A stretch of 64,000 nucleotides of DNA from NCBI RefSeq assembly GCF_021729885.1, contig NZ_CP063401.1:3092501-3156500 (forward strand), written 5' to 3'. The number at the start of each line of letters is the position of its first letter. Position 1 is the first letter of the stretch. The DNA comes from Devosia sp. SL43 (lineage in GTDB: Bacteria > Pseudomonadota > Alphaproteobacteria > Rhizobiales > Devosiaceae). Below are positions 18,226-27,364 of this stretch, one piece after another. Both the position numbers and the translations under genes were made by a program. Under the pieces are notes generated by a model. That model worked only from the letters and a program-made list of their open reading frames with translations. It was not told the origin of the DNA and made no database searches.

Positions 18226-20064
18226 ATGACGCAGCCAGTGCCAGCCGAGCCCGTGCTTGCGGTCAAGAATCTCAAGACGTCCTTTCAAACCAAGTCAGGC
18301 CGCATCCAGATCGTCAAAGGCATTTCGTTCGAGATCGGCGCCTGCGAAACGCTCTGCGTCGTCGGCGAGTCCGGCTCGGGCAAGAGTGTCACGGCGCTCT
18401 CGATCATGCGGCTGCTCGACCCGCAGTCGAGCATGATCGATGGCTCGGTCAAGCTGGGTGGGCGCGAGCTTCTCACGCTCCCGGAAGCCCAGATGCGTTC
18501 GGTGCGCGGTCGACAGATGGGCATGATCTTCCAGGAGGCCCTGACCAGCCTCAACCCGCTCGTCACCGTCGGCGAGCAAATTGCCGAGACGTTGATCATT
18601 CACGGGATGGATGGATCGGCCGCTCGTGCCGAAGCCGTGCGAATGCTGGAAAAGGTCCGTATTCCTGCGGCCAAGGACCGCGCCAACGAGCTTCCGCACA
18701 ACCTGTCGGGTGGCATGCGCCAGCGGGTCATGATCGCCATGGCACTGGCATGCAAGCCGCAGCTGTTGATCGCGGACGAGCCGACCACCGCGCTCGACGT
18801 CACCATTCAGGCCCAGATTTTGCAGTTGATCAAGCAACTGCAGCAGGAAGAGGGGATGGGTGTCCTGTTCATCACCCATGACATGGGCGTTGTGGCGGAA
18901 ATCGCTGACCGTACTGTGGTCATGTTGGGTGGCGAAGTGGTCGAGCAAGGCCCAACCGAAGGCATCTTCGATGCGGCTCAAAGCTCATACACCAAGACCC
19001 TGATTGCTGCCGTACCACGACTGGGCTCGATGAAGGGTAACGGCCAACCGGAACATTTTCCGGTCGTCGATCGAAAGACCGGCATCCTGCGGGTTTCGGA
19101 GCCGAGGCCGGACACAGTCGATCATGCAGGCCAACCATCCCTGTCAGTCAAGAACCTGGTGAAGCGCTTCGATCTTGGCCGCGGGTTCTTCGGAGGCGTC
19201 CATGGCCGCGTACATGCGGTCGAAAACGTCTCCTTCGACCTGCAACCCGGAGAGACGCTTTCCCTGGTCGGCGAGTCAGGATGCGGCAAGTCAACCACGG
19301 GTCGCGCCATCATGAGGCTGATCGAGCCTCAGAGCGGCCAGATCGCCATTGACGGCACGGACATCATGGCGCTGGACAAGGAGCGCATGCGCGACATGCG
19401 GCGCCATATCCAGATGATCTTCCAGGATCCGTTTGCAAGCCTCAACCCTCGCATACGTGTCGGAGATGCCGTTGCCGAGCCCTATCTCACCCATCGATTG
19501 GGGACCAAGAGCCAGGCGCGGTCGAAAGTGGCGGAGCTACTTGAACAGGTCGGGCTCGACCCGGACGTGGCCAACCGCTATCCGGCCCAGTTCTCGGGTG
19601 GTCAGCGCCAGCGCATCTGCATCGCCCGGGCGCTATCACTCAACCCCAAGGTGATCGTCGCCGACGAATCCGTTTCCGGGCTCGATGTCTCCATCAAAGC
19701 CCAAGTGGTGAACCTGTTGTTGGATCTGCAGCAGAAGTTCGGTCTCTCGTACCTCTTCATTTCTCACGACATGGCCGTGGTGGAGCGGATGAGTCACAAG
19801 GTGGCCGTGATGTATCTAGGGGAGATCGTCGAGATGGGGCCGGCGGCAGCAGTCTTCAAGGCGCCACAGCATCCCTACACCAAGCGGCTGATAGCTGCAG
19901 TACCCGTACCGGATCCCTCCCGCCGCAAGCAGGTGCGACAACTCTCCACCGAGGAGATCAAGAGCCCCATTCGCTCGGCGGACTTTGTCCCTCCGCAACG
20001 GACATACACAACTGTAAGCCCCGGCCACATCGTGCAGAACTGGGATGCGGACTGGAAAGTCTAG
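18226..20064 (+). CDS. ABC transporter ATP-binding protein, fused DppD-DppF type
   Basis: The 612-residue polypeptide carries two complete ATPase domains in tandem. The first (about residues 1-270) has Walker A GESGSGKS, signature LSGGM and Walker B LLIADEP. The second (about 305-600) has Walker A GESGCGKS, signature FSGGQ and Walker B VIVADES. Each is followed by the oligopeptide-type C-terminal extension. Most dipeptide importers encode the two ATPases separately; fused forms such as GsiA are known. ATG 18226 follows AAGGAG at 18213-18218. This is the last gene of the operon starting at 9706 and supplies energy to the permease pair. Confidence 0.92.
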   Translation: MTQPVPAEPVLAVKNLKTSFQTKSGRIQIVKGISFEIGACETLCVVGESGSGKSVTALSIMRLLDPQSSMIDGSVKLGGRELLTLPEAQMRSVRGRQMGMIFQEALTSLNPLVTVGEQIAETLIIHGMDGSAARAEAVRMLEKVRIPAAKDRANELPHNLSGGMRQRVMIAMALACKPQLLIADEPTTALDVTIQAQILQLIKQLQQEEGMGVLFITHDMGVVAEIADRTVVMLGGEVVEQGPTEGIFDAAQSSYTKTLIAAVPRLGSMKGNGQPEHFPVVDRKTGILRVSEPRPDTVDHAGQPSLSVKNLVKRFDLGRGFFGGVHGRVHAVENVSFDLQPGETLSLVGESGCGKSTTGRAIMRLIEPQSGQIAIDGTDIMALDKERMRDMRRHIQMIFQDPFASLNPRIRVGDAVAEPYLTHRLGTKSQARSKVAELLEQVGLDPDVANRYPAQFSGGQRQRICIARALSLNPKVIVADESVSGLDVSIKAQVVNLLLDLQQKFGLSYLFISHDMAVVERMSHKVAVMYLGEIVEMGPAAAVFKAPQHPYTKRLIAAVPVPDPSRRKQVRQLSTEEIKSPIRSADFVPPQRTYTTVSPGHIVQNWDADWKV

Positions 20065-20109
20065 GACGCTTACCGGCGTAGCAATAGGCCAAGTGCTGAT
20101 TGCCTGGCG

Positions 20110-22311
20110 CTATTTGCGGCCCGGCCGCCATGCCAGCAGTCGCATGGCGTTGAGTGTCACCAGCACGGTGGCCCCAGTATCGGCAAGGATTGCCGGCCAC
20201 AGTCCGGTAACGCCGATAATGGTGGTAGCGAGGAAGATCGCCTTCAGTCCCAGCGATACGGCGATATTCTGCCAGATATTGCCCATGGTCGCCTTGGACA
20301 GCTCTATCATCTCGGCAATGTCGAGCACGCGGCCATGTAGTACTGCCGCATCGGCCGTTTCGAGCGCCACATCGGTGCCGCCACCCATCGCGATGCCGAT
20401 GTCGGCTGCCGCCAGCGCAGGCGCATCATTGATGCCGTCGCCGACCTTGGCCACGACCTGGCCCTGAGCCTGCAACTCGCGAACGATACGCTGCTTGTCC
20501 TCCGGCAGAAGGCCGGCATGGACGTCGATGCCCAGCGTCGAGCCAATGGCCCTGGCCGTCCGCTCATTGTCGCCCGTCAGCATGACAATCCCGATCCCGG
20601 CAGCCTTGAGGGCCGTAATGCCGGCCAATGCATCTTCCCGAGGTTCGTCACGAATGGCGAAGATCCCCGCGATCTCGCCACCCACGACAAGCACCGAGAC
20701 GGTCTTGCCGGCGTCGTTGAACCCATCGATCGTCGCCTGCAGCTCGGGCGTGATCGTCGCCCGCTCGGCCGCCGCGCCGGGCGAGGCGAGGAACACCTCC
20801 TCACCACCCACCTTGCCGGAAACCCCCTTGCCGGCGATTGCCTTGGCGCTTGCGGCAGGTGGCACAGCTGCTTTGTCGGTCTTGGCCCTGGCCAGGACGG
20901 CGACCGCCAGCGGATGGCTCGATCCGATTTCCAGCGCCGCTGCCAATGACAGCACTTTGCTCTCACTTCTGCCGATGCCGACGATATCGGTGACCTGCGG
21001 CTTGCCCTCGGTAAGCGTCCCGGTCTTGTCCAGAGCCACCATGGTGATCGCACGCAGGCCTTCGAGCACCGCCCCGCCCTTGAGCAACAGTCCGCGGCGG
21101 GCGCCTGCCGACAGGGCTGCAGCAATGGCGGCCGGCGTGGATATCACCAACGCGCACGGACAGCCGATGAGCAGGATGGCGAGCCCTTTATAGATCCATT
21201 CGTCCCATGACCCACTCAACAGCAACGGCGGCACTACCGCCACCAGGGCGCCGGCCACTAGCACGCCGGGCGTATAGTAGGTCGAAAACCTGTCGATGAA
21301 CCGCGCCGTCGGCGCCTTGCTCTCCTGCGCCTCCTCCACCAGCCGCACCACGCGGGCGATTGTGTTGTCACTAGCGGTCGCGGTCACCCGGACCTTCAGA
21401 ACAGTGTCGGTATTGATGGTTCCGGCGAACACCTGGTCCCCCACCCGCTTGGTCTTGGGCACGCTCTCGCCGGTCACGGGAGACTCATCGATGGCGCTCT
21501 GACCTTCCACGATATCTCCATCGGCCGGGATGCGATCTCCTGGGCGCACCATGATGATGGCGTTCAAGGCGAGGCCGGCCGCCGGCACTTCGCTTGTCTT
21601 ATCGCCCTCGACCAGCAGCGCTGTCTTGGGCACGAGATCGGCCAGCCCCTTGATGCTTGCGCGGGCCCGGCTCGCGGCGACGCCTTCCAGAAGTTCGCCA
21701 ACGAGGAACAGCAGCACCACTGTGGCAGCTTCTTCGGTGGCGCCGATAATGACGGCGCCGACCGAGGCGATAGTCATCAGGGTCTCGATCGAAAACGGCG
21801 TTCCCGACATCGTACCGGCCACCGCGCGCCGGGCGACTGGTACGAGGCCAACCAAAAGGGCCGCGAGAAACGCCCAATGCCCGATCTCGGGCAGCACGCG
21901 ACCGATGAGATAGGCAGCAATCAGAGCCAGGCCACATGCCAGCGTCAGTACGGCCTTGCGCGTCTTCCACCATGGGCCGTCACCCAGCTGGAAATGGCTC
22001 TCCCCGCCCGCATGCTCATCTCCGTCACGATGATCATGAATTGCATGATCATGCCGGTCCGTCGCGGCGGGCGCCGCCGCACCATCCGGCGCCAGACTAT
22101 AGCCCAGCGACTTGACCGCCCTTTGGATCGCGGCGAACGGCACTGCATCGTGAACCACGTTTAGCGTCCCGGCAGTGAAGCTCGCGCCGACCTCGGAGAC
22201 GCCCGGGATGCGGCTAACGGCCGTTTCGATCTTTGCGGCGCAGGCTGCGCAGTCCATGCCGCCCACGCGGTATCTTGTCTTGACTGGCTCCGTCACGCTC
22301 GGTCCTTTCAT
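20110..22311 (-). CDS. Heavy-metal translocating P1B-type ATPase (Zn/Cd/Pb efflux, ZntA/CadA-like)
   Basis: The 733-residue protein has an N-terminal HMA domain (YRVGGMDCAACAAKIE, the GMxCxxC metal site), a His-rich linker, and then P1B ATPase membrane and cytoplasmic domains. Visible motifs are the SPC-position metal motif CPC in LLIGCPCALV, phosphorylation site DKTGTLTEG, the HP dipeptide in SSHPLAVAV and hinge GDGINDAPALAAADIG. It pumps divalent soft metals out of the cytoplasm. The closest type by appearance is Zn/Cd/Pb (P1B-2). ATG 22311 is one start; an in-frame GTG at 22296 behind AAAGGA is an equally good candidate. It is divergent from a MerR regulator and convergent with the transporter operon. 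Confidence 0.92.
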   Translation of the reverse strand: MKGPSVTEPVKTRYRVGGMDCAACAAKIETAVSRIPGVSEVGASFTAGTLNVVHDAVPFAAIQRAVKSLGYSLAPDGAAAPAATDRHDHAIHDHRDGDEHAGGESHFQLGDGPWWKTRKAVLTLACGLALIAAYLIGRVLPEIGHWAFLAALLVGLVPVARRAVAGTMSGTPFSIETLMTIASVGAVIIGATEEAATVVLLFLVGELLEGVAASRARASIKGLADLVPKTALLVEGDKTSEVPAAGLALNAIIMVRPGDRIPADGDIVEGQSAIDESPVTGESVPKTKRVGDQVFAGTINTDTVLKVRVTATASDNTIARVVRLVEEAQESKAPTARFIDRFSTYYTPGVLVAGALVAVVPPLLLSGSWDEWIYKGLAILLIGCPCALVISTPAAIAAALSAGARRGLLLKGGAVLEGLRAITMVALDKTGTLTEGKPQVTDIVGIGRSESKVLSLAAALEIGSSHPLAVAVLARAKTDKAAVPPAASAKAIAGKGVSGKVGGEEVFLASPGAAAERATITPELQATIDGFNDAGKTVSVLVVGGEIAGIFAIRDEPREDALAGITALKAAGIGIVMLTGDNERTARAIGSTLGIDVHAGLLPEDKQRIVRELQAQGQVVAKVGDGINDAPALAAADIGIAMGGGTDVALETADAAVLHGRVLDIAEMIELSKATMGNIWQNIAVSLGLKAIFLATTIIGVTGLWPAILADTGATVLVTLNAMRLLAWRPGRK

Positions 22312-22324
22312 TCGATTCCGTGCA

Positions 22325-22355
22325 ATGTTAATTCCTCTAGCCACTAGAGAAGCAA
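22325..22355 (-). promoter_or_regulatory. MerR-type metal-responsive promoter/operator of the P1B-ATPase
   Basis: On the minus strand there is a -35 TTGCTT (22355-22350), a 19-bp spacer and a -10 TAACAT (22330-22325). The spacer contains a perfect dyad CTCTAG-CCA-CTAGAG at 22335-22349. A 19-bp spacer carrying a dyad is the defining layout of MerR-family promoters, which the metal-loaded regulator untwists to activate. The dyad resembles known CadR/PbrR sites. The divergent regulator gene starts 17 bp from the dyad. Confidence 0.8.
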
Positions 22356-22365
22356 GGGCCGTTGT

Positions 22366-22782
22366 ATGGAATTTCCGATCGGCGAGCTGTCGCGCCGGAC
22401 CGCGGTCAAGGTGCCGACGATCCGTTACTACGAGCAGATCGGTTTGCTTCCGGAGGCGCCTCGCACCGAAGGAAACCGCCGGCTCTACGGGAAATCCGAG
22501 GTTGACCGCCTCAACTTCATCCGCCATTCGCGCGAGCTTGGTTTCGAAATTGAAGACATCCGCGGACTGTTGGCTATGGCAGCGCAGCCGCAATCGTCCT
22601 GTCACCAGGTCGACAGCATCGCCAACAATCACCTCGCCGAGATCGATCGTCGCATCGCCAGCCTGACGGCACTCAAAGCCGAGCTCTCTCGGATGATTGA
22701 CGAGTGTGGCCATGGGCGCGTTTGCGACTGCCGCATCATTGAGGCTCTGGCAGATCACGGCCAATGTCGATCGGAACATTGA
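22366..22782 (+). CDS. MerR family metal-sensing regulator (CadR/ZntR/PbrR type)
   Basis: The 138-residue protein has the MerR DNA-binding domain (IGELSRRTAVKVPTIRYYEQ then GLLPEAPRTEGNRRLY), the long dimerisation helix and a C-terminal metal loop. The cysteines fall at 79, 114, 120 and 122; Cys79 and Cys114 match the metal ligands of ZntR and CadR, and CGHGRVCDC is the loop. It should activate the divergent P1B-ATPase when it binds Cd, Zn or Pb. An AAGGG ribosome site lies just upstream of ATG 22366. The exact metal cannot be told from sequence. Confidence 0.92.
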   Translation: MEFPIGELSRRTAVKVPTIRYYEQIGLLPEAPRTEGNRRLYGKSEVDRLNFIRHSRELGFEIEDIRGLLAMAAQPQSSCHQVDSIANNHLAEIDRRIASLTALKAELSRMIDECGHGRVCDCRIIEALADHGQCRSEH

Positions 22783-23080
22783 GCAGAGATCGAAACTCAC
22801 GGAATCTAGCTCAGCGGCCCATCGCTGGTCGAACCAGTTAAAAGGCGGCGATCTGCCTCACGATGCCGCCTTTGGAGCTGCATCTTGGCGCCTCCTGGCA
22901 CGCCGAAGGAGCCGTTGGTGGGCATATCTGCTGAACCACTGACCAACGAGATCTTTGCTCGGTAGGTACAGAGGCGGACAGCTCGGCAATGAAGACAATC
23001 TTGCCGTTGGCGGTGCACTCTGTGATTGGACGCGTGGGCGTCCCTTGGTAAGCGTGGACCACAGGTCACGGGAATCACTC
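22783..23080. other. Intergenic region without a supportable gene
   Basis: These 298 bp separate the metal regulator from the alpha-mannosidase and should hold the mannosidase promoter, but no convincing -35/-10 pair stands out. On the minus strand, two short gene-like stretches lie in different frames (GKIVFIAELSASVPTEQ and DMPTNGSFGVPGGAKMQL). They could be the remains of a decayed small gene, but no family is recognised. Confidence 0.4.
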
Positions 23081-26000
23081 ATGCCGCGCATCGCCAAGCT
23101 TGATCGACTGCTCGCCGTCCTGCGCGAGCGCGTATTTCTGCCGAGCGGAACGTTCGTGCCGCTGCGCTACCGGCCTGCCGGAAATGACGAACGGTCCAGC
23201 GTCGTACGGCAGGGCCAAGACGATTGGTCAGCTGTCGACGACAGCCTCGTCTGGGGCGAACCGGACGGCTATTATTGGTTCGGTGGCCAGGTCACCATAC
23301 CCGAGAGCCTAGCCGGGCAATCGGTATTCTGCCGCGTCCACGCACAGTTCGGTTCGGTGATGGGTCGCAGCGACCCGCAGCTGCTGGTGCGGATCAATGG
23401 ACGGATCGCACAGGGTGGCGACGGCAATCACCGCGAGTTCCGGCTGGCCGCGGCGGCGCAGCCCGGTCAGCAATACGATATCCTTGTCGAGGCTGGGACC
23501 ATCGAAAACCGGCGCCAGCTTGGCTTTGCCATAGAGCTGGTGCAGCACGACCGACTGGCAGAGACGGTCTATTACGATCTCAAGGTGCCGCTCGACGTGG
23601 CGCGGCTGCTCAAGGCCGACGACGCCCGCCGCGCCCGCCTGCTGCGCCATATCGACGAGGCCATCGACCTGATCGATTTCCGGCCCGGCCATCCCGAGCG
23701 TTTTTCTGCCAGCCTGCGAGAAGCACAGGCGCGAGCCGACGCCCTCTATGCGGAGGCCGATGCCGACGCGATGCCCGAAATCGTCGCAACCGGTCACACC
23801 CATATCGACGTCGCCTGGCTCTGGCGTGTACGCGAAACGCGCCAGAAAATGGCACGCTCCATGGCCAATGCGCTGGCCTTGATGGACGAGTATGACGACT
23901 ACCGCTTCATGTATAATCAGGGCGTGCTGCTCGACTATCTCGAGCAGGACTATCCCGAACTGTTCGAGCGGATCGGCGGCCAGGTCGAGGCCGGTCGCTT
24001 CGAGATTGAGGGCGCGCTGTGGCTCGAGCCTGATGTGGTCATCGCCTCCGGCGAGAGCCTGGTCCGTCACATCACCAAGGGCGTGCGCTACCATCAGTCC
24101 AAGTTCGGCGTGACGCCACACATCGTCTGGCTGCCCGATACCTTTGGCTACACGGCGGCCCTGCCGCAGCTGATGGCGCTGTCCGGGCTCGACATGTTCA
24201 TCACCCACAAGATGAGCTGGAACGATACCAACCGGATGCCGCACGAAATCTTCTTCTGGCAGGGGCTGGATGGCACGCGGGTGCCGGCCTATTTCCTCAC
24301 GACGCAGCGCTACGAATCTGACTCGATCAACACGACCTACTGTCCTGACCTGGTTCCCAGCCATGTGATGGGCACCTGGAAACGCTTCAGCCAGCAGGGC
24401 CTGCATGATGAGCTGTTTCTGGTCTATGGCCATGGCGACGGCGGCGGCGGACCGACACGCGGCATGCTGGAAAATGTGCGCCGGATGGAGCGCGGCATTC
24501 CCGGCTGCCCCAAGATCAAGCACGAGCCGATGGGACCCTATTTCCGGCGGCTGGCCGACCGCATGCAGCGCGAGCCAGAGGCTTTCCCGAGCTGGGTTGG
24601 CGAGCTCTATCTCGAATACCACCGGGGCACGCTGACCTCTGTCGCCAAGAACAAGCGCAACAATCGCCTCGCCGAGCAGACGCTGCACGAGCTCGAACTG
24701 CTCGCGGTCATGGCGCGCCAGCAGGGCCTCGCCTATCCCCGCGAGGAACTGGAGCGGCTGTGGGAAATCGTGCTGCTCAACCAGTTCCACGACATCCTCC
24801 CGGGCACCTCGATCGGCTTCGTCTACGAGGACAGCGACCGCGAGTATGCTGATTTCTTTGCGGCAGCCACGGCAATGACCGCACGACTGGGGGGCACGCT
24901 GGCGCCTACGGGCGGACATGCCGTCCTCAACGCCACGAGCCGCAAGCGCGATGATCTGTTGATCCTGCCAAACCACGTCACCGCCGCGACGTTTGGCGGA
25001 GAGGTCGTTGCGGCACAGGTCATCATCCTCGCAGATGGCACGACAGCATCGGCCCTGCCGGTCACCGATATCGGAGGGCTGACGGTCCTGCCGATTGTGC
25101 TTGGTGGCCAGTCGGCCACGCTGCCGCCGTCCGCGCTCACCGTGTCGCCGACCGGGCTTGAGAACACGGTTCTGCGCGCTGAGTTCAATGCGCTGGGGCA
25201 GTTGGTGTCGCTCTTCGACAAGCAGCGAAATCGCGAGGCCATCCTTCCCGGCAAGGTCGGAAATGCCCTGGTCGCTCACCAGGACATCCCGATCGACTAT
25301 GACGCCTGGGACATTGACGACTATGTCGAGGACAAGAGCTGGCCAGTGGATCGGCTGGTCAGCGCTGAAGTCGTGGAAACCGGGCCCTATCGCGCCGCCA
25401 TCCGCTTCGAATGGACCTATGAGCGTTCCCGTATCGTGCAGGTGGTATCGCTGATCGAGGGCGCGGCGCAGCTTGAGTTCGACACGCATGTCGATTGGCA
25501 CGAGCAGCAGACGCTGCTCAAGGTTGGGTTCCCGCTCGCGATCCGCAGCGATGTCAGCCGCGCCGAAACCCAGTTCGGCCACCTCACGCGCCCCACTCAT
25601 GCCAATACCAGCTGGGACAAGGCCCGCTTCGAGACCTCGATGCATCGCTGGGTCGATATCAGCGAGGCGGGCTTTGGCGTCGCCGCGCTCAATGACTGCA
25701 AGTATGGTTATGACGCCAAGGGCAGCACGCTGCGGCTGACGTTGGTCAAGTCGCCGGTTTTTCCGTGGCCGCAAGCCGATCAGGGCGAGCATCGCTTCCG
25801 CTATGCACTGCTGCTGCATGGCGGCGACTTGCAGGCTGTCCACAATGCCGCCACGGCCTTCAACGCCCCGCTGCGCCTGTTGGTGGGAACTGGCACTGGC
25901 TGGACCGCTGCACCAGTCGCCACGCTCGACAGCGACCAGGTGACCATCGAAACGGTCAAGGCGGCGGAGACGGGCGAGGGTGTGGTGCTGCGGCTTTGGG

Positions 26001-26164
26001 AGAACCAGGGCAGGGCGACGACCGTCGCGCTGACCCTGCCGAGCGCTGCACGGATCAGTGAGACGGACCTATTCGAAAGCGAATTGTCGTTGCTTGCCGA
26101 CGGAGGCACCGAAGTTACGATCGCCTTCCGCCCGTTCCAGATCAGATCGCTGCTTGTCCGCTGA
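23081..26164 (+). CDS. Alpha-mannosidase, glycoside hydrolase family 38
   Basis: The 1027-residue protein has the layout of bacterial GH38 enzymes. An N-terminal beta domain of about 230 residues precedes the catalytic domain. That domain opens GHTHIDVAWLWRVRE, with zinc ligands H241 and D243, and holds the nucleophile D353 in WLPDTFGYTAALPQ. A helical middle domain carries QFHDILPGTSIG (H570), and a large C-terminal beta-sandwich region follows. It would remove alpha-linked mannose by a retaining, zinc-dependent mechanism. There is no signal peptide, so it acts in the cytoplasm on imported mannosides. ATG 23081 is used because the readable fold starts there. It is followed by the PHP hydrolase and LacI genes on the same strand. 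Confidence 0.93.
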   Translation: MPRIAKLDRLLAVLRERVFLPSGTFVPLRYRPAGNDERSSVVRQGQDDWSAVDDSLVWGEPDGYYWFGGQVTIPESLAGQSVFCRVHAQFGSVMGRSDPQLLVRINGRIAQGGDGNHREFRLAAAAQPGQQYDILVEAGTIENRRQLGFAIELVQHDRLAETVYYDLKVPLDVARLLKADDARRARLLRHIDEAIDLIDFRPGHPERFSASLREAQARADALYAEADADAMPEIVATGHTHIDVAWLWRVRETRQKMARSMANALALMDEYDDYRFMYNQGVLLDYLEQDYPELFERIGGQVEAGRFEIEGALWLEPDVVIASGESLVRHITKGVRYHQSKFGVTPHIVWLPDTFGYTAALPQLMALSGLDMFITHKMSWNDTNRMPHEIFFWQGLDGTRVPAYFLTTQRYESDSINTTYCPDLVPSHVMGTWKRFSQQGLHDELFLVYGHGDGGGGPTRGMLENVRRMERGIPGCPKIKHEPMGPYFRRLADRMQREPEAFPSWVGELYLEYHRGTLTSVAKNKRNNRLAEQTLHELELLAVMARQQGLAYPREELERLWEIVLLNQFHDILPGTSIGFVYEDSDREYADFFAAATAMTARLGGTLAPTGGHAVLNATSRKRDDLLILPNHVTAATFGGEVVAAQVIILADGTTASALPVTDIGGLTVLPIVLGGQSATLPPSALTVSPTGLENTVLRAEFNALGQLVSLFDKQRNREAILPGKVGNALVAHQDIPIDYDAWDIDDYVEDKSWPVDRLVSAEVVETGPYRAAIRFEWTYERSRIVQVVSLIEGAAQLEFDTHVDWHEQQTLLKVGFPLAIRSDVSRAETQFGHLTRPTHANTSWDKARFETSMHRWVDISEAGFGVAALNDCKYGYDAKGSTLRLTLVKSPVFPWPQADQGEHRFRYALLLHGGDLQAVHNAATAFNAPLRLLVGTGTGWTAAPVATLDSDQVTIETVKAAETGEGVVLRLWENQGRATTVALTLPSAARISETDLFESELSLLADGGTEVTIAFRPFQIRSLLVR

Positions 26165-26236
26165 ACCCAAGCTTGCGGCGCGCCGCGCGCTCTCCTACCG
26201 TCTTCCCACTACCGACGTCACTCCAGGATACGCCTG

Positions 26237-27346
26237 ATGATTCCCGCTCTGCCCGACAGCCTGCCGCCGCCCGCCTCACGGACTGTGGGGCAGTGGCTCA
26301 AGGGCGACTGGCACATGCATTGCCGGCACAGCACCGATTCCACCAACAATCCGCAATCCCGGATAATCGGCTTTGCCGAGCGCATGGGGTTCGACTATCT
26401 CGTCATCACCGACCATGATGTGCATGTCCAAGGTTCGGTGGCGCAGCATACCTGGGCCGATCCGGAATACCGATCGGACTCGCTGCTGCTGTTCTATGGC
26501 GCAGAACTGACGGCGCCGCGTGGCCACGTCAACGTCCTCTCGCCTGAGCCCTACGATCACCAGCGCGTCTTCGATGCCCGCAATGCCCGCGACTGGGACC
26601 TGCTGCAACTCAAGCAGGAGCTCGGCATACACTGGTCCGCCAATCACCCCAACCACAAGAACCACTACGGCTTCTCGTGGGACCTCGCTGATTCCGTCGA
26701 GATATGGAACACCAGCATCTGGCCCAAGAACATCATCAGCGTCCGCATGTGGGACGATCAGCTGCTCTCGGGCCGCATGTTGGGCGCACGCGGTGGCAGC
26801 GATGCCCATCACGGCATCCCCGAAGATCCCGCTCTGATCGTGCCGCAGACCATCGAGGGCTCGGCCAACTATGTCGGCACGCCAACGACCTGGATTTTCG
26901 CCACGGCCCGGACCAAGGAAGCAATTCTGGTCGCGCTCGAAAGTGGTCGCGCCTCGGTCAGCTCCAATCCGTACAATCCCCGCGTCGAATTCTACGCCGA
27001 TCCGGACGGCACCGGGCAGTTCGCCATGATGATGGGCGACAATGTGAAGCCCGATGGCACGCCGGTGACCTTTGAAGTGCGGCTGGTCGGAGGCGGCATT
27101 GCCGGAGCCGCCTACAAGGTCCGCGTCATCAAGAATCGTGAGGAATTCGCCACGCTCGTCACCGATGCCGCGAGCCGATCGGTGCGTTTCACCGATACGC
27201 CGCGATCCGACCAACGCAGCTACTATCGGGTCGAGGTGGAGGGTCCGCAGGCGCCCTATCCGGAGGTGCCCAATTCCATGGCGCGGAGTCAGAACATGGT
27301 GGCTTTGTCCAATCCGCTCTATTTCAACTACGATCCCAGCTTCTAG
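26237..27346 (+). CDS. PHP-domain (CehA/McbA-like) metal-dependent hydrolase
   Basis: The 369-residue protein has the PHP metal-site motifs in order: HxH in GDWHMHCRHSTDS, ITDHD, a Glu in FYGAELTAPRGH, His residues in ANHPNHKNH, and GGSDAHH. A C-terminal beta-rich part of about 120 residues follows. CehA/McbA-type members are phosphoesterases or carbamate/ester hydrolases with two or three metal ions. There is no signal peptide. It is 72 bp after the alpha-mannosidase and probably in its operon, so a role on phosphorylated or esterified mannosides is possible, but that is inference only. Confidence 0.8.
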   Translation: MIPALPDSLPPPASRTVGQWLKGDWHMHCRHSTDSTNNPQSRIIGFAERMGFDYLVITDHDVHVQGSVAQHTWADPEYRSDSLLLFYGAELTAPRGHVNVLSPEPYDHQRVFDARNARDWDLLQLKQELGIHWSANHPNHKNHYGFSWDLADSVEIWNTSIWPKNIISVRMWDDQLLSGRMLGARGGSDAHHGIPEDPALIVPQTIEGSANYVGTPTTWIFATARTKEAILVALESGRASVSSNPYNPRVEFYADPDGTGQFAMMMGDNVKPDGTPVTFEVRLVGGGIAGAAYKVRVIKNREEFATLVTDAASRSVRFTDTPRSDQRSYYRVEVEGPQAPYPEVPNSMARSQNMVALSNPLYFNYDPSF

Positions 27347-27364
27347 CCCGCCGGAGACATTGCC

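Noticed and set aside
16387..20064. Naming the first importer as a nickel transporter
   Set aside because: Family 5 binding proteins include nickel binders, but the linked genes are organic-acid enzymes and no nickel enzyme or NikR gene is present.
22806..23078. Small minus-strand frame (90 codons) between the MerR and mannosidase genes
   Set aside because: The gene-like stretches are in different frames and match no family I recognise; at most a decayed remnant.
23309..25843. Open reading frame of 844 codons antisense to the alpha-mannosidase
   Set aside because: It mirrors the codon pattern of the GH38 gene, has no recognisable motif, and the sense strand carries full catalytic motifs. 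High GC content makes such long antisense frames common.
26170..26200. GC-rich palindrome GCGGCGCGCCGC after the mannosidase
   Set aside because: It has no loop or T-tract and is expected by chance at this base composition.
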